From contig NZ_VIAE01000001.1 in the NCBI RefSeq assembly GCF_007821455.1, forward strand, positions 46,224-110,223: DNA of 64,000 bases, in the 5' to 3' direction. The translations under genes were made by a program, and so were the position numbers. This stretch comes from Candidatus Phytoplasma pini (lineage in GTDB: Bacteria > Bacillota_I > Bacilli_A > Acholeplasmatales > Acholeplasmataceae). Positions 18,129 to 29,295 of this stretch are shown one piece after another (the first letter of the stretch is position 1; each line of letters starts with the position of its first letter). The notes below the pieces were generated by a model. That model did no database searches. It worked only from the letters and a program-made list of their open reading frames with translations, and was not told the origin of the DNA.

Positions 18129-19151
18129 TCAATTTTTCAAGTGAAATTTGAAAGATAAATCAGCATTACCTGTCATATTATATTTTTTTTGAGCTTTTTG
18201 ATCGAATTCATTTTGATAATAAGCTGCAATTCCAATCATTGCTGCTTGATCAGTGCAATATTGTGAACTAGGGAAAATAACTTCTAAATAATCAAATTTT
18301 TGTTGTAATATTTTTTTTAAAGTTCGATTCGACGCTACTCCGCCAACAACAATTAATTGTTTAATTGACAAAATAGCTAAAGCTCTTTGAAGTTTAATAA
18401 TCAAGACATCAAAAATACTTGCTTGAAAAGAAGCACATATATCATTTAATTCTTTTAACTGTATCTGTTGATTTTTATTTTTCAATTGATTAATAAAATA
18501 AATAATATTACTTTTTAAACCTGAAAAACTAAAATTTAAATTTTTATTCTTCAAATAAGGTCTAACGAAATGATAATTATCTTGTCCTTGAGATGCTAAT
18601 TTTTCTATAATCGGTCCGCCTGGATAACCTAAATTTAAATTTTTAGCAATTTTATCATAAACTTCTCCTATAGCATCATCCAAAGTAGTACCTAAATGTT
18701 TAATTTGAAAATGATCTTTTATATAAAATAATTCTGTATGCCCACCAGAAATTAAGAGAACTAAAGAAGGAAATTTTAACTCATGTTCTATTTGAATAGA
18801 ATAAATATGGCCTATCAAATGATTAACACCTAAAAGAGGTTTTTGATAAATATAAGCAAATAAATTAGCTAAATTAATACCTACGAACAAAGAACTAATC
18901 AAACCAGGTCCTTCTGTAACTGCTACCAAATCAATATCTTGAGGTTTAATCTGAGTTTCAACAAAAACTTTTTGTAAAATTATAGTTATATATTCTACAT
19001 GTTTTCTTGCAGCAATTTCAGGCATAACACCACCAAATTCTTGATGATATAAATTTTGAGAAAAAATAATATTTGATAAAACTTTTTTACCATCTTTTGT
19101 TATAGCAATACTAGTATCATCGCAACTTGTTTCAATAGATAAAATAATCAT
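18129..19151 (-). CDS. tsaD: tRNA threonylcarbamoyladenosine synthesis protein TsaD
   Basis: Catalytic subunit that transfers the threonylcarbamoyl group to A37 of ANN-decoding tRNAs, working with TsaB and TsaE encoded just upstream. About 340 aa. The ASKHA fold is marked by LSIETSCDDTS, the metal site by NHLIGH together with HVEYI, the nucleotide loop by ISGGHTELF, LGTTLDDAIGEVYDKIAK, and VVGGVASNR near the end. The start is taken as ATG at 19151, with AAAGG 10 bases upstream; a TTG seven codons further up is less likely. The order tsaE-tsaB-tsaD points to one operon. Confidence 0.96.
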   Translation of the reverse strand: MIILSIETSCDDTSIAITKDGKKVLSNIIFSQNLYHQEFGGVMPEIAARKHVEYITIILQKVFVETQIKPQDIDLVAVTEGPGLISSLFVGINLANLFAYIYQKPLLGVNHLIGHIYSIQIEHELKFPSLVLLISGGHTELFYIKDHFQIKHLGTTLDDAIGEVYDKIAKNLNLGYPGGPIIEKLASQGQDNYHFVRPYLKNKNLNFSFSGLKSNIIYFINQLKNKNQQIQLKELNDICASFQASIFDVLIIKLQRALAILSIKQLIVVGGVASNRTLKKILQQKFDYLEVIFPSSQYCTDQAAMIGIAAYYQNEFDQKAQKKYNMTGNADLSFKFHLKN

Positions 19152-19219
19152 AATAAAGTAACCTTTATTCAAAAAATTCTTATATTAAAATATTTTTAAA
19201 TTATTTTTCAATTAAAAAA

Positions 19220-19801
19220 CTATTCTTTTGGTATAAAAGGTACATAATAACTTGGGATTAAAACATGAGGATTAGTTACTTTTTTCATATAGCACAAAAC
19301 TTTAGAAAGAGAAATTTTAAAATTTTGTTCTGTTAAAATAACATGATTTTCAAATTGATTTAAAAAAAATTCATGATATAAATTTTCATTTAAAATTATT
19401 TTTTGATTTAATAAACTTAAACTATAAAAAAAATGATTTTTAGCATCTATTTTTGGAGTAATTAATCCCGAACCATAACCACTAGATAAAAGTAATAAAC
19501 TACTAATTTGATATAAATCAATATTAAATTCTAAAGATAACATTTTTGCTGTTAAAACAGCTAATCTAGTTCCAACATAAGATCCAGGACCCACTCCTAC
19601 AATAATACCTTTTAAATTTTGAAAAAGACATGAATTTTCTTTCATCGCTTGATCTAGTAAAGGAACAATATTAGCGACAAAATTTTTTTTATCAAAATAT
19701 TTATAAATACTAATGATATTTTTATCAGTAGCTACAATTATTAATTGTAACTGAATAGAAATATCTAAGATAAGATATTTAGATTTTTTTTTTTTAAACA
19801 T
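19220..19801 (-). CDS. tsaB: tRNA threonylcarbamoyladenosine synthesis protein TsaB
   Basis: Inactive TsaD paralogue that forms the heterodimer scaffold of the t6A complex; about 193 aa. Visible family segments are YLILDISIQ at the start (family: ILAIDTS), GIIVGVGPGSYVGTRLAV (the GPGSFTGxR motif) and the helix that follows. ATG at 19801 lies five bases after the tsaE stop, so the two are tightly coupled. The protein is shorter than many TsaB and its C-terminal half is diverged, as is common in Mollicutes. Confidence 0.93.
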   Translation of the reverse strand: MFKKKKSKYLILDISIQLQLIIVATDKNIISIYKYFDKKNFVANIVPLLDQAMKENSCLFQNLKGIIVGVGPGSYVGTRLAVLTAKMLSLEFNIDLYQISSLLLLSSGYGSGLITPKIDAKNHFFYSLSLLNQKIILNENLYHEFFLNQFENHVILTEQNFKISLSKVLCYMKKVTNPHVLIPSYYVPFIPKE

Positions 19802-19806
19802 AATTA

Positions 19807-20301
19807 TCAAAAACAATCTATAATTTCTTTATTATATTCTATCTTAATTCTTCTTTTTGTGTAATTTAAAATATCTATATTAATTTTAAAATTCCAAAAA
19901 GAAAAAAAAGACCCAATTTTTTCAGAAGATTCAACAACGACAATATCATTATCTTCTAAATTTTCTAATAATTCTTGAAAAATTATATGAGTAATGTGAT
20001 TTTTATTAACATTTGATAAACGATATAAATCTAAATGATGCATTCTTCGATATTTCCCTTGATAAATTTTAGATAAAATAAAAGTTGAACTATTAATATT
20101 TTTTTTAATTTTTAATTGCTTCGCTATTCCTTTAGTAAAAGCAGTTTTGCCTGAACCAATTTCTCCTTCTAACAAAAGAATAATTTTTTGATTAAACATT
20201 CTTGATGAATTAAGCTTTTGTTCGCTAAAATAAAAAGCTATTTGTTTAGTCATCAAAAAAGAAGAAGTCTCGTGAATACAAAAATTATAATCATAATTCA
20301 T
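19807..20301 (-). CDS. tsaE: tRNA threonylcarbamoyladenosine synthesis ATPase TsaE
   Basis: P-loop ATPase that drives turnover of the TsaB-TsaD complex; 164 aa. The Walker A motif is GEIGSGKTAFTKGIA (about 51-65), followed by a conserved STF segment (NSSTFILSKIY) and the LHHLDLYRL-type motif (MHHLDLYRL) that defines the family. A Walker-B-like IVVVESSEKIG lies near the C terminus (family: EWxE; the Trp is absent). It ends in TGA and tsaB follows immediately. Confidence 0.94.
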   Translation of the reverse strand: MNYDYNFCIHETSSFLMTKQIAFYFSEQKLNSSRMFNQKIILLLEGEIGSGKTAFTKGIAKQLKIKKNINSSTFILSKIYQGKYRRMHHLDLYRLSNVNKNHITHIIFQELLENLEDNDIVVVESSEKIGSFFSFWNFKINIDILNYTKRRIKIEYNKEIIDCF

Positions 20302-20410
20302 ATTTTTTTAATTCTCATCATATAAAAAATATTTCAAATAATAAACTATCTATATTTTATTTCAATTATTTTATGAAAAATAAAAAATTAATCAAAACAA
20401 ATATAATATA

Positions 20411-22939
20411 TTATTGGAATGATTCTTTAATTATAATTGATTCTTCTTCTGATTGTTTCACAACGACAACATTTACTAATTTACTATTTTGATCTATTGA
20501 AATTAATTTATTTCCTTGAGTTATTTTAGATTTAGTTGTTGAAATTTCTTTGTAAGAAAGACGCAGAACTCGTGCATCATCAGTAATTAAAATTAATTCT
20601 GTATCTGGCAAAATAGATTTTATAGCAGCTATTGAGCCATTTTTAGAAGTTATTTTTAAAGTTTTAGTACCTTTTCCACCTCTTTTTTGTTTTTTATATT
20701 CACTATTTTTTGTTTTTTTACCAAAACCAAATTCTGTTAAAACTAAAATGTCTTCTTCATTTGAAGAAATAACAGTAGCGCCAATAATATTAATTTCAGG
20801 TTCTACTCTCATTCCTATAATTCCTGAAGACATACGTGTAGTTTTCTTAATAGAACTTTCATTAAAACGAATAGCTTTACCGTTAGAAGCTGCTAAAATC
20901 AAGTCTTGTTTGCCAGTAGTTTTTAAAATAGTTATTACTTCGTCATTTGATTTCAAATTAAAAGCTATTTTTCCATTAGATCTAACATTTTGATAATCCA
21001 TTATATTATTTCTTTTAATTAAACCTTTTTTAGTGATTAAAACTAAATAATTGTTGGTTTGTTTAAAATCACTAATGCTTTTGATAAAAGTCAAAAATTC
21101 TCCTTGCTCTAAGGGGATTAAATTAATCAACGGTATTCCTTTTGATTGGCGCGAAAAAACAGGTATTTCATAAGCTTTTTTTTGATATACTTTTCCTTTA
21201 TTAGTGAAAAATAACTGATAATCATGTGTAGAAGCGATAACAAAATGTTTGACAAAATCATTTTCATTTATATCCATTCCGCTTATGCCCTTGCCGCCAC
21301 GATTTTGTTGTCTATAAGTATCTAATCTAAGACGTTTAATATAACCTTTAACTGTAACGGTAATCAAAACACGTTCTTCCTCAATTAAATCTTCATTCGG
21401 AATATTGAAATTAGTTATTTTATAATTAATAAATGTCTTTCTTTCGTCTTGGAAAGTTTTTTTAATACATAATAAATCTCTTTTTAAAATTGTTTCTTTT
21501 TGAGATTGAGAAGAAATAATTTTTTCACATTCTTGAATCTGAGAAATTAATTTTATTTCTTCTTCTTTAATTTTTTCTATTTCTAAATTAGTAATTTTTT
21601 GCAAACTCATTTCCAAAATAGACTTACTTTGGATTTCGTCAAACCCATATTTTTCCATTAAATTAATTTGAGCACTTTTAATATCTTGAGAATTTTTAAT
21701 CATTAAAATTACATTATCAATATCTTTTAAAACAATAATAGCAGCCCCAACTAAGTGTTTTTTTGATAAAGCTTTTTCTAATTCAAATTGTTTTTGACGA
21801 TTAATAATATCAATTCTAAAATTGAAAAACTCTTGAATAATTTGTTTTAAACTAACTAATTTTGGCGTTCCTTTTACTAAAGCAATCATATTAAAATTAA
21901 AAGAAATATGAAGTTGAGAATGTTTATATAAATTATTTAAAAAAATCTTTGGATTAATATCTTTTCTTAAATCAATTACAATTTTGATGCCTTCACGATT
22001 AGAAGATTCATCTCTTAAATCAACAATACCATCAATGATTTTTTCTTTCGCTAAAAAAACAATACGTTCTATTAAAGCACTTTTTTTAATTTGATAAGGT
22101 ATCTCGGTTATTAAAACTGAAGGTTTGTTTTTATCCTTTTGGATAATACTTGTTTTAGCACGAATAAAAACTCTTCCTCTTCCTGTTTCATAAGCTTCTT
22201 TTAAATTTTCTACACCTAAAAGTTCTCCGCCCGTAGGAAAATCAGGACCTTTAATAAATTGAATTAATCCTGAAATATCAATTTCTTTATTTTCGATATA
22301 AGCAATAACAGCATCAATTACTTCTCTTAAATTATGAGGAGGAATATTTGTAGCCATACCAACAGCAATCCCAGTAGAACCGTTCATTAATAAATTAGGA
22401 AAACTAGATGGCAAAACTACAGGTTCTTTTTCGTTACCATCATAATTAGGAATAAATTTAATAGTATTTTGGTCTATTTCTTTCATTAATTCCATAGATA
22501 ATTTAGACATTTTAACTTCTGTATAACGCATAGCGGCTGCTGCATCTCCATCAATAGAACCAAAATTCCCATGTCCATCTATTAAAGGATAACGATAATT
22601 AAAATTTTGAGCCATCCTAACCATAGCTTCATAAATACTACTATCTCCATGTGGATGGTATTTACCCATAACATCACCGACTATTCTGGAAGATTTTTTA
22701 TGACTAGATTGATAATTTACCCCTAGAACTTTCATACCATATAAAATTCTTCTTTGAACTGGTTTTAATCCATCTCGAATTTCTGGCAAAGCTCTAGAAA
22801 TAATAACACTCATAGCATAACTTAAAAAAGATTTTTGTATTTCCTGATTGATATCAATTTTCTCAATAATATCATATTTAATAACAGAATTTGAATCTTT
22901 AATATTCGTTTTGTCCTTTGGTTTCATGTCCTTTGACAT
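20411..22939 (-). CDS. gyrA: DNA gyrase subunit A
   Basis: Breakage-reunion subunit of the type II topoisomerase that supercoils the chromosome; 842 aa. The catalytic tyrosine is Y139 in [11 protein letters not shown]. The quinolone-resistance region reads [17 protein letters not shown], with Ser at the position of E. coli Ser83 and Glu at Asp87. The C-terminal beta-pinwheel carries the GyrA-box-like [11 protein letters not shown], which favours GyrA over ParC, and [10 protein letters not shown] is at the pinwheel start. It lies 69 bases downstream of gyrB, the usual gyrB-gyrA order. dnaA is not nearby in this window. Confidence 0.96.
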   Translation of the reverse strand: MSKDMKPKDKTNIKDSNSVIKYDIIEKIDINQEIQKSFLSYAMSVIISRALPEIRDGLKPVQRRILYGMKVLGVNYQSSHKKSSRIVGDVMGKYHPHGDSSIYEAMVRMAQNFNYRYPLIDGHGNFGSIDGDAAAAMRYTEVKMSKLSMELMKEIDQNTIKFIPNYDGNEKEPVVLPSSFPNLLMNGSTGIAVGMATNIPPHNLREVIDAVIAYIENKEIDISGLIQFIKGPDFPTGGELLGVENLKEAYETGRGRVFIRAKTSIIQKDKNKPSVLITEIPYQIKKSALIERIVFLAKEKIIDGIVDLRDESSNREGIKIVIDLRKDINPKIFLNNLYKHSQLHISFNFNMIALVKGTPKLVSLKQIIQEFFNFRIDIINRQKQFELEKALSKKHLVGAAIIVLKDIDNVILMIKNSQDIKSAQINLMEKYGFDEIQSKSILEMSLQKITNLEIEKIKEEEIKLISQIQECEKIISSQSQKETILKRDLLCIKKTFQDERKTFINYKITNFNIPNEDLIEEERVLITVTVKGYIKRLRLDTYRQQNRGGKGISGMDINENDFVKHFVIASTHDYQLFFTNKGKVYQKKAYEIPVFSRQSKGIPLINLIPLEQGEFLTFIKSISDFKQTNNYLVLITKKGLIKRNNIMDYQNVRSNGKIAFNLKSNDEVITILKTTGKQDLILAASNGKAIRFNESSIKKTTRMSSGIIGMRVEPEINIIGATVISSNEEDILVLTEFGFGKKTKNSEYKKQKRGGKGTKTLKITSKNGSIAAIKSILPDTELILITDDARVLRLSYKEISTTKSKITQGNKLISIDQNSKLVNVVVVKQSEEESIIIKESFQ

Positions 22940-23008
22940 ATTTTACAATTATCCTTTTTTTGCTATTTTGAAAATTTTCTTAAAAAAGAAAAATAATTTT
23001 TTTAAAAT

Positions 23009-24919
23009 TTAAATATCTATATCTGCATAAATAGCATTATCTTGAATAAATGTTTTTCTGTAAGATACTTCTTCGCCCATTAACATACTAAAAATACGAT
23101 CAGCTTCTAAAGCATCTTCTAATTGTACTTGCAATAAAGTTCTAGTTGTAGGATTCATTGTAGTATCCCATAGTTGTTCAGGATTCATTTCGCCCAAACC
23201 TTTATATCTTTGTATAGAAATTTTAGATTTATTTGTGTCTTCATGGATAAAACTTTTTAATTCTTCTTCAGAATATAAATAATGAATTTTTTTATTTTGT
23301 TGAAGCTTATATAAAGGAGGTTTTGCAAAATAAATATAACCTTTTTCAATCAAGGGTCTTAATTTACGAAAAAAGAAAGTCAATAATAAAGTCCTAATGT
23401 GTGCTCCATCGACATCTGCATCTGTCATAATAATAATACGATGATAACGTGCTTTATTTAAATCAAATTCTTTATCGATATTAGTACCTATAGCCTGAAT
23501 TAAAGAAATAATTTCATTATTGCTTAAAACTTTTTCTAAACGTGATTTTTCAACATTAATAATTTTACCTCTAAGCGGTAAAATAGCTTGAAATTTTGAA
23601 TCTCTTCCTTGTTTAGCAGAACCACCAGCTGAATCTCCTTCAACAATATATAATTCGGAATCCGAAGGAACTTTATTATAACAATCAGCTAACTTTGAAG
23701 CAAAACCTAAAGAATCTAAAGGAGATTTTCTTCTGGTTATTTCGCGTGCCTTTTTAGCAGCTATTCTAGCTTTAACAGATAATAAACATTTTTCTATAAT
23801 TTTCTTAGCTTCTTGAGGATTTTCTAATAAATATCTTTCTAAACGATCACCAAAATTTTTAGAAATAAAATATTTAATTTCTTGATTCCCTAATTTAGCT
23901 TTAGTTTGTCCTTCGAATAAAGGATTATGGATTCTTAAAGAAATAATGACTGTAATACCTTCCAAAGTATCTTCGCCTATAAAATTAACATCTTTTTTTA
24001 ATAAATTTTTATCTTTAGCATATTTAGTTAAAATCCTATTCATAGACATCTTAAATCCTTCTTCGTGTGTTCCGCCCTCATGGGTAGGAATATTATTAAC
24101 AAAAGAATAAATATTAGAAGAATAAGATTCTGAATATTGAAAAGAAATTTCGCAATAAACATCGTTAAATTTATATTCTTGATAAAAAATTTGATTTAAA
24201 ACTTTTTTATTTTCATTTAAATATTGAAGATATTCTTTTATTCCGCCCTTATAACAAAAACTAATAGATTTAGTTGGTTCTTCTCTAAGATCGATTAAAT
24301 TTAAATTAAGATTTTTATTAAGAAAAGCTAATTGTTGTACTCTTGTTTTTAAAATTTCTAAACGGAAAGAAAAATTTTCTATTTCTTTAAAAATATCGAA
24401 ATCAGGACAAAAAGTGATAACGGTACCTGTTTCTTTTGTAATTCCTTTTTCTTGTAAAGGAGAAACTGGAACACCTTTTTTATATCTTTGATAATAAATT
24501 TTTTGATTCATATGAATCTCTATTTCAAACCACTCAGATAATGCATTTACAACAGAAGCGCCTACACCATGTAATCCTCCTGAAAATTCATAAGAAAAAT
24601 TATTAAACTTTCCTCCTGCATGCAAAGTAGTTAAAATAGTTTCTACAGCTGGTTTTTGTGTTTTGGGATGTATATCAACAGGAATACCGCGACCATTATC
24701 CGAAATACGAATAATTTTTGGTGAAATAATTTCTAAAGTAATATTATTAGCAAACCCGGATAAAGCTTCATCAATAGAATTATCAATAATTTCCCAAACT
24801 AAATGATATAAACCTTTTTCTGAAGTAGAACCAATATACATTCCTGGTCTAAGCCGAACAGCTTCCAAACCTTCTAAAATCTGAATGCTATCAGCATTAT
24901 AATTATCATTTTTTGACAT
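23009..24919 (-). CDS. gyrB: DNA gyrase subunit B
   Basis: ATPase subunit of gyrase, about 636 aa from the start chosen. The GHKL ATP site shows EIIDNSIDEALSG, DNGRGIPVDIH, and GGLHGVGASVVNALS. The Toprim part has EGDSAGGSAKQGRD and IIMTDADVDGAHIRTLLLTF. The C terminus has RYKGLGEMNPEQLWDTTMNP. The open frame runs up to 25033 but the extra 38 residues are hydrophobic and unlike the family. ATG at 24919 (MSKNDNYNADSIQILEG) has GGAG upstream and matches GyrB starts. It is co-transcribed with gyrA. Confidence 0.96.
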   Translation of the reverse strand: MSKNDNYNADSIQILEGLEAVRLRPGMYIGSTSEKGLYHLVWEIIDNSIDEALSGFANNITLEIISPKIIRISDNGRGIPVDIHPKTQKPAVETILTTLHAGGKFNNFSYEFSGGLHGVGASVVNALSEWFEIEIHMNQKIYYQRYKKGVPVSPLQEKGITKETGTVITFCPDFDIFKEIENFSFRLEILKTRVQQLAFLNKNLNLNLIDLREEPTKSISFCYKGGIKEYLQYLNENKKVLNQIFYQEYKFNDVYCEISFQYSESYSSNIYSFVNNIPTHEGGTHEEGFKMSMNRILTKYAKDKNLLKKDVNFIGEDTLEGITVIISLRIHNPLFEGQTKAKLGNQEIKYFISKNFGDRLERYLLENPQEAKKIIEKCLLSVKARIAAKKAREITRRKSPLDSLGFASKLADCYNKVPSDSELYIVEGDSAGGSAKQGRDSKFQAILPLRGKIINVEKSRLEKVLSNNEIISLIQAIGTNIDKEFDLNKARYHRIIIMTDADVDGAHIRTLLLTFFFRKLRPLIEKGYIYFAKPPLYKLQQNKKIHYLYSEEELKSFIHEDTNKSKISIQRYKGLGEMNPEQLWDTTMNPTTRTLLQVQLEDALEADRIFSMLMGEEVSYRKTFIQDNAIYADIDI

Positions 24920-25210
24920 TGAAAATTTATAATCTCCTCGAATATAATTTTGTTTTATGCGTTTAACATATTTCGCATAAATAAAAATAAAAAAGATAAA
25001 CATAAATTTAAATATAAATATTGATTTTAGCAATTTTAAGAGTTCAATTATTTTAATTTTATGAAAAAAAGGTTACTCTCGATTACCTACATAAATAATT
25101 CATATATGACTGATTATAACATAAAAGAAAAAATTAAATCCAAAACCTTTAAAATTAGGTAAAAATTATTTAATCTTAAATGAAAAAAAATTATTTTCAT
25201 TTTCTTTTAC

Positions 25211-27436
25211 TTAAATCTTTTTCAAAGAAGGATGTTTAATGAATATTTTCTTTATTCCATAAGGTTTGTCGAAAGCAATAGTGATTATATCTTTAGATAT
25301 AGAAACAACAACACCACGATTAAATAACTTATGTTTAACTTTATCACCTATTTTATAAAAATTTGTGTGAGTAAAATTTGATATTTTATTAGAAACAAAC
25401 AAATTTCGAACTTTTAAAGATGTTGGAATAAGATTCATTTCTTGGACAAAAGAGATAGGTTCAGAAAATAAAGTCTTTCCGAATAAATTTCTTTTTTTAG
25501 CACTACTAATATACAATAACTCCTTAGCACGTGTGATTGCAACATAAGCTAAACGTCTTTCTTCTTCCATATCTTTATTTCTATCAGAAAACAAATTTTC
25601 AATTGTATCATCAAAACTAAAAATTCTATTTTCCCAACCAATAGCAAAAACAACACAATATTCTAAACCTTTTGTTTTATGAATTGTAGACAAAGTTACT
25701 TTTTGATTATGATTTTTATCTTCTTCATTATCTATGTTAAGAATGATTTTATCTAATAAAAAACTTAATTTTTCATAAAAATTACCTTCGGTTTGCAACT
25801 CTTCTTGTTGAAAAAAATCTTGTAATTTCTGAATTAAAGTTTTTTTATTTTCTATTTCTTGTTTTTGTTCTGTATTTTGTTTTTTTTTATCTAAATATCT
25901 TGAATATCCAATAACATCATCAATTAAATAAATAACATTAGATAAATAACATTTCGAAGAATCATTAAAAATTTTTTGTAATTTTGAAAAAATCGTTAAA
26001 AAAAAATCAATCTTTTTTTTAAAATTACTAGAATTCGAATTAGAAATATGTTGCATAGCCTTTAATAAAGAAATATTATTTTCTTTCGCAAAATCTTCTA
26101 AAAAATTAATGGTTTTAAGCCCGATTTGACGTTTAGGAACATTAAGAATTCTTTTTAAATAAAAATCTTGTTCTGGTTCTAATAAAATTTTTAAATAAGA
26201 TATAAAATCTTTAATTTCCTTTTTGCTAAAAAAATTAGTAGCATTTTTTATTCTATAAGGAATACCATATAAAATAAGTTGATTTTCAATATCTTGAGAT
26301 AATGCATTAATTCTATATAAAATACCGAAATCATTATATTTATATTGTTCTTGAGCCATTAATTTTTGAATTGTTTTAGCTACAAACTTAGATTCTAAAT
26401 AAGAATCTGAAAAATTATGATAAATTACTGGCTGTTGAATATTCTTATTATAACTTTGTAATTCATTTTTAAAAATATCATCTTGATTTTGATAATTATA
26501 ACTAATTAATAAATTTGCTTTTTCTAAGATATTAACAGTAGAACGATAATTTTGTTTTAATTTATAAACAGGAGTTTGGAAATCACGCTGAAATAAAGTA
26601 CTATAAAAAGATTTGGAGCCGCGAAAAGAATAAATATTTTGGTTTGGGTCTCCAACAACAAAGATTTCATGTTCCTTAGTTTGACCTATTTTTTTGATAA
26701 TCTGATATTGTAATAAATCAATATCTTGAAATTCATCAACTAAAATATGAGAAAATTTTTTTTGATAAAAATTTCTTACATCTGGACAATTATTTAACAA
26801 TTGATAAGCATAAATAAGTAAATCATCAAAATCTATTAAATTATTTTCTTCTAATATAGTTTGGTAGTTTTTATAAATGATTTTTATTTTATGATAATTA
26901 TATTGAAGAATTTTTTCAAAACTTAATTCATTATCAATCGATTTAAATTCTTCTTTTATTTTTTTTTCTTCATTAGCGATTTTTCTAATAGAAATGTAAT
27001 GTTTCAAATCAGATATTTGAAAAAGATCAGAATCAATATTCTGTTTTTTTATTATTTCTTTGATAATTTTTTTTTGATCTGATTCATCGATAATACTAAA
27101 AGAAGAAGAAAAATTTAAATTTAAAAGATGGATATGACTTTTTAAAATTTGATAACATAAACTGTGAAAAGTACAAATAGTTAAACAAGATAAATCACTT
27201 ACATTCAAAAATTTTTTTAAATATTCTTTCATTTCTACGACAGCATTATTAGTAAATGTAATAGCTAAAATAGATTGTGTAGCTATCTTCAATTCTTCGA
27301 TTAAATAAGCAATTTTGGTTGTTAAAGTTGTAGTTTTTCCTGTTCCTGCGCCAGAAAGAACATAGAGAGAACCTTTATAAGTTATTGCTTTTAACTGTTC
27401 GGCGTTAAGTTTTTTAAAATATTTTTTATCTAACAT
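25211..27436 (-). CDS. pcrA: ATP-dependent DNA helicase, UvrD/PcrA family
   Basis: Superfamily 1 3'-5' helicase for repair and replication restart; 741 aa. The motifs appear in order: LNAEQLKAIT (Q motif), SGAGTGKTTTL (I), AITFTNNAV (Ia), LVDEFQDID (II), VGDPNQNIYSFRGS (III), LKQNYRST (IV), STIHKTKGLEY (V) and YVAITRAKELLYIS (VI). The last 50 residues (YKIGDKVKHKLFNRGVVVSI...) form the Tudor-like tail seen in PcrA, which binds RNA polymerase. That tail favours PcrA over Rep. It is probably monocistronic, with 177 bases before gyrB. Confidence 0.94.
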   Translation of the reverse strand: MLDKKYFKKLNAEQLKAITYKGSLYVLSGAGTGKTTTLTTKIAYLIEELKIATQSILAITFTNNAVVEMKEYLKKFLNVSDLSCLTICTFHSLCYQILKSHIHLLNLNFSSSFSIIDESDQKKIIKEIIKKQNIDSDLFQISDLKHYISIRKIANEEKKIKEEFKSIDNELSFEKILQYNYHKIKIIYKNYQTILEENNLIDFDDLLIYAYQLLNNCPDVRNFYQKKFSHILVDEFQDIDLLQYQIIKKIGQTKEHEIFVVGDPNQNIYSFRGSKSFYSTLFQRDFQTPVYKLKQNYRSTVNILEKANLLISYNYQNQDDIFKNELQSYNKNIQQPVIYHNFSDSYLESKFVAKTIQKLMAQEQYKYNDFGILYRINALSQDIENQLILYGIPYRIKNATNFFSKKEIKDFISYLKILLEPEQDFYLKRILNVPKRQIGLKTINFLEDFAKENNISLLKAMQHISNSNSSNFKKKIDFFLTIFSKLQKIFNDSSKCYLSNVIYLIDDVIGYSRYLDKKKQNTEQKQEIENKKTLIQKLQDFFQQEELQTEGNFYEKLSFLLDKIILNIDNEEDKNHNQKVTLSTIHKTKGLEYCVVFAIGWENRIFSFDDTIENLFSDRNKDMEEERRLAYVAITRAKELLYISSAKKRNLFGKTLFSEPISFVQEMNLIPTSLKVRNLFVSNKISNFTHTNFYKIGDKVKHKLFNRGVVVSISKDIITIAFDKPYGIKKIFIKHPSLKKI

Positions 27437-27908
27437 ATATTATTGTCTTTATTATCCTATTTTTTTAGAATTATTGATTACTTTTTTAAAACCTTGATAC
27501 TATAAATATTTTAATTTATAAATAAATATTTTTTTAAAAAATCAAATCTTTTGAAAAATTAAAATTTTGTTATTTAAAAAAATTCATTTTATTCGAGAAA
27601 GAAAATTCAAAAATAAATAAATTGTATTTTGAAAATTCAATATTTATTAATTATTAAATATGATTATATTCCTATAAATTTTTATATGTTAAAATATTAA
27701 ATGTATATTAATTTTTATATCTTGGTAATTGGTAATTAAATATAATATATTATTATTTTTTTATTATTGAATAATTAAAAATAATAATTTAAATTTTGAA
27801 TAATATAAAAATAAGTGAAAAATAAAAAATTAATTATTTAATATAAATATTAATGATATAATTTTTTTATTAAACAAATTTATGTAAGGAATTAAAAAAA
27901 TAATATTT
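27437..27908. other. AT-rich divergent gap between pcrA and ackA
   Basis: 472 bases between divergent genes, so it should hold both promoters. It contains many TATAAT-like strings but no hairpin, RNA gene or ORF I can support. Confidence 0.5.
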
Positions 27909-29093
27909 ATGAAAATCATGTCAGTCAATGCTGGTAGTTCTTCTTTAAAATTTAAATTGTTAAATATGCCTTCGGAAAAAATAATTTGTTATGGTGTGAT
28001 TGAAAAAATAGGTGATAATAATGCTATTTATAATATTTCATTTCAAAATAATAAAATAGAAAAAAAACTTCCTATTACTAATCATGAACAAGCAATTAAT
28101 GTGTTATTAAATTCTTTAATCGAAAATAAAATTATAAATCAAATAGAAGAAATAGAAGGAATAGGGCATAGAATTGTTCAAGGAGGAGAAATATTTAAAA
28201 GTTCAGTTATTTTAAATGATCAAAATATTGCTCAAATAGAAAGTTTAAATGATTTAGCTCCCTTACATAATCCTGCTAATGTTTTAAATATTAAATTATT
28301 TAAAAAAATTTTACCGCAAGTTTTACAAGTAGGAGTTTTTGATACTACTTTTCATCAAACAATAAAAGAAACAAATTTTTTATATGCTACTCCTTATGAA
28401 TGGTATCAAGATTATAAAATTCGTAAATATGGTTTTCATGGTATTTCTTACCAATATATTTGTCAAAGAACAAAAGAAATTTTTAATAATCAAAATTTAA
28501 AAATGATTGTTTGTCATGTTGGCAATGGAGTTTCCGTAAGTGCTATTGAAAATGGTAAATCTATAGATACTTCTATGGGTTTTACTCCATTAGAAGGAAT
28601 TCCGATGGGAACACGCAGCGGTAATATTGATCCAACTATTATTCCTTTTATAGCTAAAAAAGAAAATAAAACTATTGCAGAAATTTTAAATATTTTAAAT
28701 AAAAAATCTGGTTTATTAGGTATTTCGGGTTTTTCCAATGACGGAAGAGATTTAGAAAAAATGATTTTGAAAAAGAATAAAAGAGCTTTTTTATCTTTTG
28801 ACATCCAAATCAAAAGATTAGTAGATTATATAGCAAGTTATTATGTTTTACTAAAAGGAATAGATCTTTTAGTATTTACAGCCGGAATAGGCGAAAATTC
28901 TTCTTTTTTTCGAAAAGAAGTTGTAAAACGTTTAAATGTATTGAATGTTTTTTTAGATGAAAAATTAAATCAACAACATGGTGAAAAAATTATTTCTACT
29001 ACTAACTCATCATTTAAAATTATGATTATACCAACTAATGAAGAATTAGTAATTAATAGAGAAGTTTATATGTTTAAAAATAATAATTCTTAA
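27909..29093 (+). CDS. ackA: acetate kinase
   Basis: Makes ATP from acetyl phosphate and ADP; 394 aa, normal length. Signatures are MKIMSVNAGSSSLKFKL (family pattern 1), HRIVQGGE, FDTTFHQT, KYGFHGISYQYI, CHVGNGVSVSAIENGKSIDTSMG (key: CHxGNGxS), GTRSGNIDP and FTAGIGENS. AAGGA lies upstream of the ATG. In phytoplasmas acetate kinase with a phosphotransacylase is thought to supply substrate-level ATP; no pta or pduL is in this window. A tRNA gene follows. Confidence 0.97.
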   Translation: MKIMSVNAGSSSLKFKLLNMPSEKIICYGVIEKIGDNNAIYNISFQNNKIEKKLPITNHEQAINVLLNSLIENKIINQIEEIEGIGHRIVQGGEIFKSSVILNDQNIAQIESLNDLAPLHNPANVLNIKLFKKILPQVLQVGVFDTTFHQTIKETNFLYATPYEWYQDYKIRKYGFHGISYQYICQRTKEIFNNQNLKMIVCHVGNGVSVSAIENGKSIDTSMGFTPLEGIPMGTRSGNIDPTIIPFIAKKENKTIAEILNILNKKSGLLGISGFSNDGRDLEKMILKKNKRAFLSFDIQIKRLVDYIASYYVLLKGIDLLVFTAGIGENSSFFRKEVVKRLNVLNVFLDEKLNQQHGEKIISTTNSSFKIMIIPTNEELVINREVYMFKNNNS

Positions 29094-29187
29094 TCCAATA
29101 TTTTAATAAAAAAATTAGAAATTTTTAATTTTTAATAGAATTATTTTTATATAGATTTAAAAAGATTTGCAAATATAAAAAAAATTC

Positions 29188-29193
29188 TATAAT
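29188..29193 (+). promoter_or_regulatory. -10 box of tRNA-Ser(GGA)
   Basis: TATAAT ends 11 bases before the mature tRNA 5' end. A TTGCAA at 29167-29172 with a 15-base spacer is a possible -35. The tight position relative to the tRNA makes the -10 credible. Confidence 0.55.
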
Positions 29194-29204
29194 AAAGAAA
29201 ATAA

Positions 29205-29295
29205 GGAAGAATACTCAAGTGGTTGAAGAGGTAAGCTTGGAAAGCATATAGGTCAAAAAAGAGACGCAAGGGTTCGAATCCCTTTTCTTCCGCCA
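29205..29295 (+). tRNA. tRNA-Ser (anticodon GGA)
   Basis: A class II tRNA of 91 nt with encoded CCA. The acceptor GGAAGAA pairs with TTCTTCC, then discriminator G and CCA. The anticodon loop TTGGAAA gives GGA, reading UCU and UCC. The anticodon stem has one A-A mismatch (TAAGC/GCATA). The long variable arm and the GGTTCGAATCC T-arm are present. Confidence 0.95.

Noticed and set aside
20411..25033. Chromosome origin next to gyrB-gyrA
   Set aside because: No dnaA, dnaN or rpmH nearby, no cluster of DnaA boxes, and both flanks are ordinary genes.
28514..28813. 99-codon frame antisense to ackA
   Set aside because: It covers the most conserved part of ackA and has no independent support.
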